Source of the DNA: CAZRHR01 sp964599915
Lineage (GTDB): Bacteria; Bacteroidota; Bacteroidia; CAIKAF01
DNA length: 7,837 nt
NCBI GenBank assembly: GCA_964599915.1
Contig: CAZRHR010000094.1
Span: 1-7,837 of the forward strand
Direction: 5' to 3'
The number at the start of each line of letters is the position of its first letter. The first letter of the stretch is position 1. A program made the translations under genes and the position numbers. Shown here piece after piece: positions 1 through 6,243 of the stretch. Under the pieces are notes generated by a model. The model had not been told where the DNA came from. It did not search any database and saw nothing but the letters and a program-made list of their open reading frames with translations.

Positions 1-600
1 CGTTTAAAATGATGTTTTTCTTATGCAAGTCTGGTTTGTCATTATTGCTGCCAACATCCCAATAAACGCAATTGCGTTTATATTCCATATATCGTGCTCT
101 TCTTCAATAGAAATGGATTAGAAGGTTGGTCAAAAACACAACCAATTCAACAAAACATTTTCATTAAAACCAAAAGGTTTTACAGCCATAGAATGGCCAA
201 AAATACTTCTAAACTTCTAATAAAACACAGATTTAAAGACATTTGCATTTGCCGCAGTTGAGTACCTTCCAATTGCTTTTAGTGTAAGTAAAAATCTCGA
301 CGCCCCCTCCCCCAACCCATCGGCTAAACCACTCATCCCTCATTCAAACCCATTCCTTACCGCCCTGCCATCATCAATTCCTGAAGCTTATCCAAGTAGT
401 TTAAAATAGGTGAATGGTCAATGTGAGCTTTCCAAAAGAAATCCATTGGCTTTGGTTTGGAATGCGCTCAACGCCTTTCACGGGCAAATGATAGTAGTGT
501 AACCTGTAACCTACCCCATGGCAATATTTTTTACTTGCACCTCAGTAATAAGACAAATTCTCTACCCTTCTTATTCATACCATAGATGTAAAGACAGGAA
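1..600. other. Gene-poor intergenic stretch, no convincing gene
   Basis: No reading frame here has the length or family features of a gene. It is AT-rich apart from a C-run patch near 301-318. Visible structures are the perfect palindrome at 62-81 and some short minus-strand frames. One of these, 446-357, would give 29 residues starting MDFFWKAHID and ending in TAA. Another overlaps it in a different frame across about 400-535. They may be decayed coding sequence or chance. At the left edge a minus-strand frame opens with ATG at 88 (MEYKRNCVYW) and runs off the window; 29 open codons is too short to call. Confidence 0.6.
62..81. repeat. Perfect 20-bp palindrome
   Basis: The half-site ATAAACGCAA is followed directly by its exact reverse complement TTGCGTTTAT, with no spacer. 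There is no T-tract on either side, so it does not look like an intrinsic terminator. A gapless dyad of this size fits a binding site for a homodimeric DNA-binding protein, but no regulator or certain promoter is visible next to it. It lies just inside a minus-strand frame that opens at 88 and leaves the window, so it could also be chance within coding sequence. Confidence 0.6.
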
Positions 601-622
601 TTTAGTGCGATAAAGAAGGGGC

Positions 623-671
623 CTGCCCTCGACTGCCCTCGACTGCCCTCGGCTACGCTCGGGCACCTCGG
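623..671. repeat. GC-rich tandem repeat cluster A (REP-like)
   Basis: Three 10-bp units of the form CTGCCCTCGR lie at 623-632, 633-642 and 643-652. They are followed by a central unit CTACGCTCGG (653-662) and one 9-bp unit GCACCTCGG (663-671). The left and right units surround the core CTACGCTC as an imperfect palindrome. The block stands out sharply in GC content from the AT-rich sequence around it. Cluster B at 831-917 has the same order of parts with more copies. This resembles short palindromic REP-like intergenic repeats, but no associated transposase is in the window. Confidence 0.7.
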
Positions 672-798
672 GCTGCGTCGCTGCTTCCCTTCGATGAAAG
701 TCGAATTAAAGTTCCTTTAAATGGATGTATTGGCATGTCAAGGCTTACGGTCAAAATAATGGAAAAGTTGAGTTGACTTGGGATAATCTTATCCTTGG

Positions 799-822
799 GT
801 GGTTGAGCGTAGTCGAAACCAC
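799..822. repeat. Inverted repeat with the REP-like core in reverse orientation
   Basis: The arms GTGGTT (799-804) and AACCAC (817-822) are perfect reverse complements. Between them GAGCGTAG (805-812) is the exact reverse complement of the core CTACGCTC found in clusters A (653-660) and B (871-878). The element thus appears to be a single-copy member of the same repeat family, facing the other way and 8 bp before cluster B. Confidence 0.6.
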
Positions 823-830
823 GGTAGGCT

Positions 831-917
831 GGGCCCTCGATTGCCCTCGACTGCCCTCGGCTGCCCTCGGCTACGCTCGGGCACCTCGGGCACCTCGGGC
901 ACCTCGGGCACCTGCGG
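831..917. repeat. GC-rich tandem repeat cluster B (REP-like, expanded)
   Basis: Four 10-bp left units lie at 831-870 (the last two are CTGCCCTCGG, the first two are variants). Then comes the central CTACGCTCGG (871-880), then three exact 9-bp units GCACCTCGG (881-907) and a variant GCACCTGCGG (908-917). It is the same modular order as cluster A, with both arms expanded. It sits about 50 bp past the stop codon of psd, where a transcript end for the rsfS-ftsH-cdsA-psd operon might be expected. No ordinary hairpin-plus-T-tract terminator was found there. Reading frames through the block (giving repeated Arg-Ala-Pro) are artefacts of the repeat. Confidence 0.75.
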
Positions 918-964
918 ACTACGAACGGGCGGCTGGAGACTTCGCTTGTGCGGAATAAAAAACT

Positions 965-1636
965 TCAATTTTCCTTCGCCACCGCGGCCAAGGCAGTGAT
1001 GGAACCGGTCACTTTATCGCCAGGCTTTACCAAAACTTCCCAATCCATGGGAATAAAAAGATCCACTCGGCTTCCGAATTTAATAAATCCCATTTGCTTT
1101 CCTTGGATGGCCTCATCACCGGTTTTGGCATAGCAAACTATTTTCCGGGCCAATACGCCGGCTATTTGTCGTAATAATACCTTTTGCCCGTCTGCCAAGG
1201 TAAGGCCAACGGCACTGCGTTCATTTAAGGTGGAACTCTTGGGATGCCAGGCCACAAGGTATTGACCGGGATGATATTTAAAATAATCGACTTTTCCTGG
1301 AAGTGGATACCAATTGATGTGCACATTTACAGGGCTCATGAACACAGAAATTTGACGCATTTGCACACCTCCCAACCATTCGTCCACCACAACCGGTTCT
1401 ACCACCACCACTTTTCCGTCGGCGGGAGAAATCAACCGAAGTGGGTCAATAACCGGGGTACGAGCAGGAACGCGGAAAAATTGAAGCAAGACCACCAGCC
1501 AAAACAGGCCTAATGCCATAAGGCCACCATACACCCAAATGGGAAATTGGATAAAATAATGGACACCGCTTAAGCCTAGAAGCGCCACAATGGTTTTCGT
1601 TATCCAAGAAAATCCTTCTTTATGTATGCCTTTCAT
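965..1636 (-). CDS. psd: Phosphatidylserine decarboxylase proenzyme
   Basis: This enzyme decarboxylates phosphatidylserine to phosphatidylethanolamine at the inner membrane. The 223-residue protein is the short bacterial form. Hydrophobic segments lie at about 12-30 and 34-54, then the catalytic domain. Visible signatures are SPADG at 70-74 (with the family's conserved Asp at 73), VNVHINWYP around 103-111 (His106) and FGSR at 187-190. In this family the chain cleaves itself between Gly and Ser, here Gly188 and Ser189. Ser189 would become the pyruvoyl cofactor of a small alpha chain of about 35 residues. The start at 1636 gives MKGIHKEGF, and a 'HKEG' opening is typical for Bacteroidota members. 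It is the last gene of the operon, 3 bp after the cdsA stop, so the two are surely co-transcribed. The gene is intact. Phosphatidylserine synthase, which supplies its substrate, is not in the window. Confidence 0.95.
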   Translation of the reverse strand: MKGIHKEGFSWITKTIVALLGLSGVHYFIQFPIWVYGGLMALGLFWLVVLLQFFRVPARTPVIDPLRLISPADGKVVVVEPVVVDEWLGGVQMRQISVFMSPVNVHINWYPLPGKVDYFKYHPGQYLVAWHPKSSTLNERSAVGLTLADGQKVLLRQIAGVLARKIVCYAKTGDEAIQGKQMGFIKFGSRVDLFIPMDWEVLVKPGDKVTGSITALAAVAKEN

Positions 1637-1639
1637 ACC

Positions 1640-2407
1640 TCAAATCTGCAACAAAAAATAATAAATCGGAGGGATGGAAAGCAAAAAGGAATCAAATCGG
1701 TCTAAAAATCCTCCGTGCCCTGGCATGATATGTCCGGAATCTTTTGCCCCGGCCCTGCGTTTCAACCAAGACTCTGCCAAATCGCCCACCACGGCCAAAA
1801 CCAACATTACGCCGGTTAAAGGAACCCATGTCCACCATTTTTCCCGAAACAGCCAAAAGCCTAAAAACATGGACAATGCCAAGCTAAAAAACAATCCTGT
1901 AAAAAATCCTTCCCAAGATTTTCCGGGACTAATGGTGGGCGCTAATTTGTGTTTTCCTAGCCACTTTCCGCCGACATAAGCCATGGAATCGTTGACCCAA
2001 ATGAGCACAAACAAACTCAAAACCACTTCCATCCGATATTTGGGGGACAGTGCGTACATGGCCAACATGAAAAAAGATACTTGTGAAAGCCACATCCAGA
2101 TAAAAATCCGCACTGGGGCAACGGGTAAAAACGAAAAAAGGAAGGGCGTGAAAGCCAAAAGCAGAATGGTCCAACCGAGGGGCCAATGCAAAAAAACGGA
2201 TAATGCAAGGACCGCCCAAATCACTACACCCACCCAACGTAAGGGATGCCGAATAGACAATTTCAACAAATGGGCAGCTTCCCACCATGCACCAAAGGCT
2301 ACGAAAGACATAAAACCGGCCAACCAAGTGCTTCCGGTCATGGCCAAGATGACCACCAGTGTTACATAAACAATGCCGGAAGCGGACCGAATGAGGGTTT
2401 CCCGCAT
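1640..2407 (-). CDS. cdsA: Phosphatidate cytidylyltransferase (CDP-diacylglycerol synthase)
   Basis: CdsA makes CDP-diacylglycerol from phosphatidic acid and CTP, the branch point for bacterial phospholipids. The 255-residue protein is strongly hydrophobic, with several membrane segments (about 8-35, 56-75, 78-95, 100-120, 128-140, 170-187 and 195-212). The C-terminal part carries the diagnostic family signature at 213-239: S-W-L-K-R-R, then K222-D223, then the P-G-H-G-G-F-L-D-R-F-D segment (229-239). An earlier conserved stretch, ISPGKSWEGFFTG (159-171), is also typical. The start at 2407 is 6 bp after the ftsH stop, and the stop is 3 bp before psd, which indicates one transcript. Its product feeds, via PS synthase, the psd reaction encoded next door. 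Length and motifs are normal. Confidence 0.96.
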   Translation of the reverse strand: MRETLIRSASGIVYVTLVVILAMTGSTWLAGFMSFVAFGAWWEAAHLLKLSIRHPLRWVGVVIWAVLALSVFLHWPLGWTILLLAFTPFLFSFLPVAPVRIFIWMWLSQVSFFMLAMYALSPKYRMEVVLSLFVLIWVNDSMAYVGGKWLGKHKLAPTISPGKSWEGFFTGLFFSLALSMFLGFWLFREKWWTWVPLTGVMLVLAVVGDLAESWLKRRAGAKDSGHIMPGHGGFLDRFDSFLLSIPPIYYFLLQI

Positions 2408-2413
2408 GGTTGA

Positions 2414-4519
2414 TTAAATCAGCGGCTCATTTGAATCCGCGGGATCTACAAAGGGCGTTTCAGCAGGCGCGTCGGAAGCCAAGGGTGCTGTACCTTCAGC
2501 ATCAGGTTGAACTTCTTTTATGGCGGCAGGTGAGGCTTGGCGCGTTTGAGAAATTTCATTGGCGATGGCGGAACTGGCATCTCCAAAGGGACGCTGTCCA
2601 AAAATCTCCTCCAAATCCTCACGGTACAAAATCTCACGCTCAAGTAGGCGTTTGGCCAACTGATCCAATTTTTCTCGGTGGTTGGACAAAAGGGCTACGG
2701 CACGCTTATAAGCGCCTTCTACCATGAGTTTTACTTCCTCATCAATGATTTCAGCCGTTTTGTCACTATAAGGTTTACCAAAAGAATATTCCGACTGTCC
2801 GGTAGAATCATAAAAACTGATGTTTCCAATCTTGTCATTTAATCCATACATGGTCACCATGGCATAGGCTTGTTTGGTCACTTTTTCCAAATCTGAAAGT
2901 GCACCGGTGCTTACTTTTCCATAAACCACTTGTTCGGCTGCACGTCCACCTAAAGCGGCCGCCATTTCATCGAGTAGTTGCTCTGCCGTGGTGATGCTCC
3001 GTTCTTCGGGCAAATACCAAGCGGCGCCAAGGGATTGTCCACGTGGAATAATGGTTACTTTGACCAATGGACTGGCATATTCCAACATCCAACTTATGGT
3101 GGCATGACCTGCTTCGTGATAAGCAATGGCCTCTTTTTCCCTTGGAGAAATCACTTTATTTCGTTTTTCCAGACCACCGATTACGCGATCAATGGCATCC
3201 GAAAAATCTTCCCTGGAAATGCTGGTCTTGTTTTTCCGGGCTGCAATTAAGGCGGCTTCATTACATACATTGGCAATGTCTGCGCCAGAAAATCCTGGGG
3301 TTTGCTTGGCCAACAAATCTACATCAATGGTTGCATCGAGTGATTTGCCCAACATATGCACTTGAAAAATAGATTTCCGACCATTTAAGTCGGGTAAATC
3401 GACCATAATCTGGCGGTCGAAACGACCGGGACGCAGCAAGGCTTTATCTAAAATATCGGCCCTGTTGGTCGCTGCAAGGATAATGATTCCCGTATTGGAT
3501 TCAAAGCCGTCCATTTCGGTGAGCAATTGGTTCAGGGTATTTTCCCTTTCATCATTTGCACCTTGGGCAACGCTGCGACCACGCGCACGTCCAATGGCAT
3601 CAATTTCATCAATGAATACAATGGCAGGCGCTTTTTCTTTGGCTTGTTTAAATAAATCCCGAACGCGAGATGCTCCTACGCCCACAAACATTTCAACAAA
3701 ATCAGAACCGGATAAACTGAAAAAAGGCACCTTAGCTTCTCCGGCTACGGCTTTGGCCATAAGGGTTTTACCTGTTCCGGGAGGACCTACCAAAAGGGCT
3801 CCTTTTGGGATTTTGGCGCCCAAGGAGGTATATTTTTTGGGGTTTTTAAGGAAATCGACAATTTCCATCAATTCCACTTTAGCCTCGTCCAAACCGGCTA
3901 CTGAATCGAAGTTGACCAATACATTGGTGTCCTTATCAAAAAGTTTGGCTTTGCTTTTTCCAATGTTGAAAATTTGCCCTCCACCGGCACCACCGCCCAT
4001 GCGCCGCATGATGAAAATCCAAATCACCACCATGAGAACAATAGGAAGAAGCCATCCCAAAGTCTGCATGAAATCGCTGCGGGGAATCGGGTTCACCCTC
4101 ACCATTTTGGCGTTGGCATTGGTTTTTCTAAGTTCCTCCAATTCGTTCATGAACAAATCCGGAACCACCTTTATTTGAAAATGGGGCCCATCTACAGGCT
4201 TACCTTGGGCATCCTTTTCAATTTTTTCGGTAAAAAGAGGAAGTACAGAAACTGAGTCTTTCCGAATATGCACTTCTACTAAAGGAGCACCTTCGTGGAC
4301 ATCAATTCTTTCTACATAGCCAGCTGCGATCCAATCCATCAAATGGGTATCGTCTTCCTTGGCTACGGGTTTTTCCATCCAGCTAAAGACCTGTATAACC
4401 AGAAAAACGGCAATGACAATGCCGTAAATCCAGTACAGGGAGAATCCACCCTTTTTCCGTCCGTTAGGTTCTTGGTTTTTAGGGGAATTTTTATGTTCGG
4501 GTTGTTTTGGGGTACTCAT
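2414..4519 (-). CDS. ftsH: ATP-dependent zinc metalloprotease FtsH
   Basis: FtsH is the hexameric membrane-anchored AAA+ protease that extracts and degrades misfolded membrane proteins and some short-lived regulators. In the 701 residues the order is: a basic cytoplasmic N-terminus, membrane segment 1 (about 28-46), a periplasmic domain, membrane segment 2 (about 154-171) and a Gly-rich linker. Next come the AAA+ domain with Walker A GPPGTGKT (245-252), Walker B VFIDEID (301-307) and the second region of homology (about 349-369, ending GRFDRQ), then the M41 peptidase with HEAGH (468-472). Asp543 in LSDLEK is the likely third zinc ligand. The tail after about 645 is low-complexity and acidic, rich in Ala and Pro. 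The start at 4519 has AGGA about 9 bp upstream, a reasonable ribosome-binding site. It follows rsfS by 28 bp. All catalytic residues are present, so it should be active. Confidence 0.98.
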   Translation of the reverse strand: MSTPKQPEHKNSPKNQEPNGRKKGGFSLYWIYGIVIAVFLVIQVFSWMEKPVAKEDDTHLMDWIAAGYVERIDVHEGAPLVEVHIRKDSVSVLPLFTEKIEKDAQGKPVDGPHFQIKVVPDLFMNELEELRKTNANAKMVRVNPIPRSDFMQTLGWLLPIVLMVVIWIFIMRRMGGGAGGGQIFNIGKSKAKLFDKDTNVLVNFDSVAGLDEAKVELMEIVDFLKNPKKYTSLGAKIPKGALLVGPPGTGKTLMAKAVAGEAKVPFFSLSGSDFVEMFVGVGASRVRDLFKQAKEKAPAIVFIDEIDAIGRARGRSVAQGANDERENTLNQLLTEMDGFESNTGIIILAATNRADILDKALLRPGRFDRQIMVDLPDLNGRKSIFQVHMLGKSLDATIDVDLLAKQTPGFSGADIANVCNEAALIAARKNKTSISREDFSDAIDRVIGGLEKRNKVISPREKEAIAYHEAGHATISWMLEYASPLVKVTIIPRGQSLGAAWYLPEERSITTAEQLLDEMAAALGGRAAEQVVYGKVSTGALSDLEKVTKQAYAMVTMYGLNDKIGNISFYDSTGQSEYSFGKPYSDKTAEIIDEEVKLMVEGAYKRAVALLSNHREKLDQLAKRLLEREILYREDLEEIFGQRPFGDASSAIANEISQTRQASPAAIKEVQPDAEGTAPLASDAPAETPFVDPADSNEPLI

Positions 4520-4547
4520 GGGTTACTTTCCTAAACTAATGCAACGT

Positions 4548-4919
4548 TCAATATTGGGGCGTATAATGCTGTGAAGGAGCATCCGCCCAAAGCTCTTCCA
4601 AGCCATAAAAATCCCTGATATCAGGTTGAAAAACATGCACAACTACATCCACAAAGTCGATGAGAATCCACTCTTTGTTGGTATAGCCTTCTACATGCCA
4701 AGGTTTTTCACCTATTCCTTTTCGTACTTCATCTATCACAGAATCAGCAATGGCTTCCACTTGGGTGCCAGAGTTTCCGTTACATAAGACAAATGATTTA
4801 CATATCGCGCCCGGTATTCCGGATAAGTCTAATGCGACAATGTCTAAGCCTTTCTTTTCCTCAATCCCTTTGATAATATGTTGAAGCAAAGTGGAATCAA
4901 AGTTCCCGTTTTCGTTCAT
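4548..4919 (-). CDS. rsfS: Ribosome silencing factor RsfS (Iojap family)
   Basis: RsfS binds protein L14 (uL14) of the large ribosomal subunit and blocks joining with the small subunit, lowering translation when nutrients are short. With the start chosen here (4919) the protein has 123 residues. Conserved Iojap features are present: KGLDIVALDL (24-32), CNGNSGTQVEAIADSV (46-61), KEWILIDFVDVVVHVF (82-97) and RDFYGLEELWADA (102-114). An in-frame ATG at 4955 would add 12 residues (MCYFCEDYNH...). I reject it because the family normally opens close to MNE..., the extra residues are Cys-rich and unlike the family, and a promoter-like TACTTTTG (4949-4942) lies inside that extension. GAGGA at 4940-4936 lies upstream of the chosen start but is rather distant. 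First gene of the rsfS-ftsH-cdsA-psd operon; divergent from birA. Confidence 0.93.
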   Translation of the reverse strand: MNENGNFDSTLLQHIIKGIEEKKGLDIVALDLSGIPGAICKSFVLCNGNSGTQVEAIADSVIDEVRKGIGEKPWHVEGYTNKEWILIDFVDVVVHVFQPDIRDFYGLEELWADAPSQHYTPQY

Positions 4920-4941
4920 GCAAACATGGTTGTAATCCTCA

Positions 4942-4949
4942 CAAAAGTA
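4942..4949 (-). promoter_or_regulatory. Possible -7 element for the rsfS operon
   Basis: On the minus strand TACTTTTG matches the Bacteroidota -7 consensus TAnnTTTG exactly. It would place the transcript start near 4938, giving a leader of about 19 nt before the ATG at 4919. A matching TTG near -33 is not visible at the expected distance, so the call rests on the -7 box alone. If right, this one promoter would drive rsfS, ftsH, cdsA and psd. Confidence 0.35.
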
Positions 4950-4973
4950 ACACATCTTCGCAGTATTACTTGC

Positions 4974-5774
4974 ATGAAGGCGTTAATTATTGATAAGGCG
5001 GCCCTGTGGTTAGAAGAAATCCCTTCTACCAATGCTTTTGTTTTGGAGCAATGTCGTAAAGGTCAGGCGGTTTCAGGATTGATGGTCGCAGCTCATCGGC
5101 AAACAGCCGGTCGGGGCCAATGGCAGGCCAGTTGGCTTTCTGCGCCTGGTGCATCCTTGGCCTGCTCCTTTGCATTGCATCTTGGAGAAATGGATGTCTT
5201 CACACCTGAGGGTGTTTCGGGTCCTTCCTTTTTACCCATTACCCGTCTTCATATGGCCATAGCACTCGGTGCTTATGATTATCTGAAATTGAGAAACATG
5301 CCACAACCCAACATCAAATGGCCCAATGATCTGGTGGTGAATGAAGCCAAAGTGGGTGGCATTCTTACGGAATCTTTTGCGGAAAATATGCGGGTAAAAT
5401 GGTTGGTGGTAGGCATAGGACTCAATCTACACATCCAAACCTTCCCTCCTCACCTACCTCATGCCGCCTCTCTTTCTCAATTTTCCGGTCACACCTATCA
5501 ACCTGCCATTGAATTGGCTTTATTGACCGATTGTTTGAATCAACGCCTCAAACAATGGCAAACGGGCCCTGCCCATAAATTGATTGAAGCCTATTACGCT
5601 GCCCTTATTGGCTTTGAAACGTGGAGGATGTTTAAACTTCCGGAGGGCGATTGGTTTTCAGGAAAAATCCTTGGCGTTACCTCCGAAGGACACTTAAAAC
5701 TAGAGACAGATACGGGAGAGGTGTTGGAAAAAGGGGTGCGCGAGATTATCTGGGACTGGAGGAAGGGTGAGTGA
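4974..5774 (+). CDS. birA: Biotin--[acetyl-CoA-carboxylase] ligase (monofunctional)
   Basis: The enzyme activates biotin to biotinyl-5'-AMP and transfers it to a lysine of biotin carrier proteins such as the acetyl-CoA carboxylase BCCP subunit. The chosen start gives 266 residues, MKALIIDK..., with IPSTN at 16-20. The biotin/ATP loop is QTAGRGQW at 43-50, followed by KWPND at 115-119 (Lys115 matches the catalytic lysine), VGGIL at 127-131 and GIGLNL at 147-152. The small C-terminal domain covers about 220-262. No N-terminal helix-turn-helix is present, so it is not a biotin repressor. An upstream in-frame ATG at 4878 would extend the gene over rsfS on the other strand, and its extra 32 residues look unlike the family, so 4974 is preferred. 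Two loop positions differ from the common GRGxRG form (see findings). It is divergent from rsfS, with 54 bp between the starts. I saw no clear promoter for it. Confidence 0.93.
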   Translation: MKALIIDKAALWLEEIPSTNAFVLEQCRKGQAVSGLMVAAHRQTAGRGQWQASWLSAPGASLACSFALHLGEMDVFTPEGVSGPSFLPITRLHMAIALGAYDYLKLRNMPQPNIKWPNDLVVNEAKVGGILTESFAENMRVKWLVVGIGLNLHIQTFPPHLPHAASLSQFSGHTYQPAIELALLTDCLNQRLKQWQTGPAHKLIEAYYAALIGFETWRMFKLPEGDWFSGKILGVTSEGHLKLETDTGEVLEKGVREIIWDWRKGE

Positions 5775-5843
5775 GTGGAGAGAGGGGCTGTGGGTGGAGC
5801 CGGCGGGGGCTGCGGGTGAGGGCCACAGGTCAGCTCGAGTACG
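5775..5843. other. G-run-rich spacer between convergent genes
   Basis: This 69-bp gap between the ends of birA and the SRPBCC gene is far more GC-rich than its surroundings. The plus strand has five runs of three or more G: 5784-5787, 5792-5794, 5805-5809, 5814-5816 and 5820-5822. The last four have loops of 10, 4 and 3 nt, so a G-quadruplex is possible in the birA transcript. I found no standard hairpin with a T-tract for either gene, only a short AGCC/GGCT stem. Confidence 0.5.
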
Positions 5844-6230
5844 TTAAGATGCTGAACTCAAAGACTTAAGTAAAAGGCCTAAAAACTGTTCTAAAGGCTT
5901 TTCTACCATCATCCGCATAAAGGGATTAAGGTCTTCCTTTACAGACATTCCTACCAAAGTGCCACCCTCTTGAGGCGTAAACTGAATATGTAATGCAATG
6001 GCAAAAGGCTTTTGCTCTTTGGTTTGAAGCACAATTTCGGAATGGGGCGTCATGGAGGTTCGCTCCAGATGAATGGTTCCGAGTGGGCCGAGTTGAAAAC
6101 TGCAGTCGGTCTCGGTAGCTTGGAATCCTTTAACGGAATCTGGCATGAGTGGACCTAAGTTTCTTAGGTCTGAGAGTTTTTGAAAAAGAGATTCCGGGGT
6201 ATCTTGAATGAGTCGGGGATGAATCGTCAT
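5844..6230 (-). CDS. SRPBCC-like (START/Bet v1 fold) small protein
   Basis: This is a 128-residue protein of unknown molecular function. The pattern suggests an SRPBCC-type ligand-binding fold of the polyketide cyclase/CoxG-like kind. An opening strand is followed by a helix with the style 'TPESLFQKLSDLRNLGPLMP' (about 11-30). A series of beta-strands follows (CSFQLGPLGTIHLERTS, EIVLQTKE, IALHIQFTP, TLVGMSVKED), then a long C-terminal amphipathic helix (about 103-126, NPFMRMMVEKPLEQFLGLLL). Such folds bind hydrophobic ligands or act as lipid or co-chaperone modules; nothing here shows which ligand. It starts 13 bp after the pyrE stop on the same strand, so the two form an operon, a pairing I recall from other Bacteroidota. 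It has no signal peptide and is probably cytoplasmic. The family assignment rests on pattern alone. Confidence 0.75.
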   Translation of the reverse strand: MTIHPRLIQDTPESLFQKLSDLRNLGPLMPDSVKGFQATETDCSFQLGPLGTIHLERTSMTPHSEIVLQTKEQKPFAIALHIQFTPQEGGTLVGMSVKEDLNPFMRMMVEKPLEQFLGLLLKSLSSAS

Positions 6231-6243
6231 GATGTATGCTTGA

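Noticed and set aside
1..88. Minus-strand frame opening at 88 (MEYKRNCVYW) and running off the left edge
   Set aside because: Only 29 codons are visible, with no recognised motif and no complete promoter; it cannot be told from chance.
302..318. C-run patch as a minus-strand G-quadruplex
   Set aside because: Only three G-runs of three or more are present on the minus strand, one short of a standard quadruplex.
690..705. TTCGA / TCGAA inverted repeat after cluster A as a terminator
   Set aside because: The stem is only 5 bp with a 6-nt loop and no T-tract follows.
725..958. 77-codon plus-strand frame containing repeated Arg-Ala-Pro
   Set aside because: It is the translation of the 9-bp repeat GCACCTCGG in cluster B; there is no family resemblance and the overlapping frame at 799-999 is equally open.
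3465..4178. Long plus-strand frame (237 codons) opposite ftsH
   Set aside because: It is antisense to the intact, motif-complete ftsH gene, and its sequence mirrors codon usage on the other strand; no domain recognised.
4878..4973. N-terminal extension of birA from the ATG at 4878
   Set aside because: It would overlap rsfS on the opposite strand and adds 32 residues unlike biotin ligases; the family normally opens shortly before the IPSTN motif, which fits 4974.
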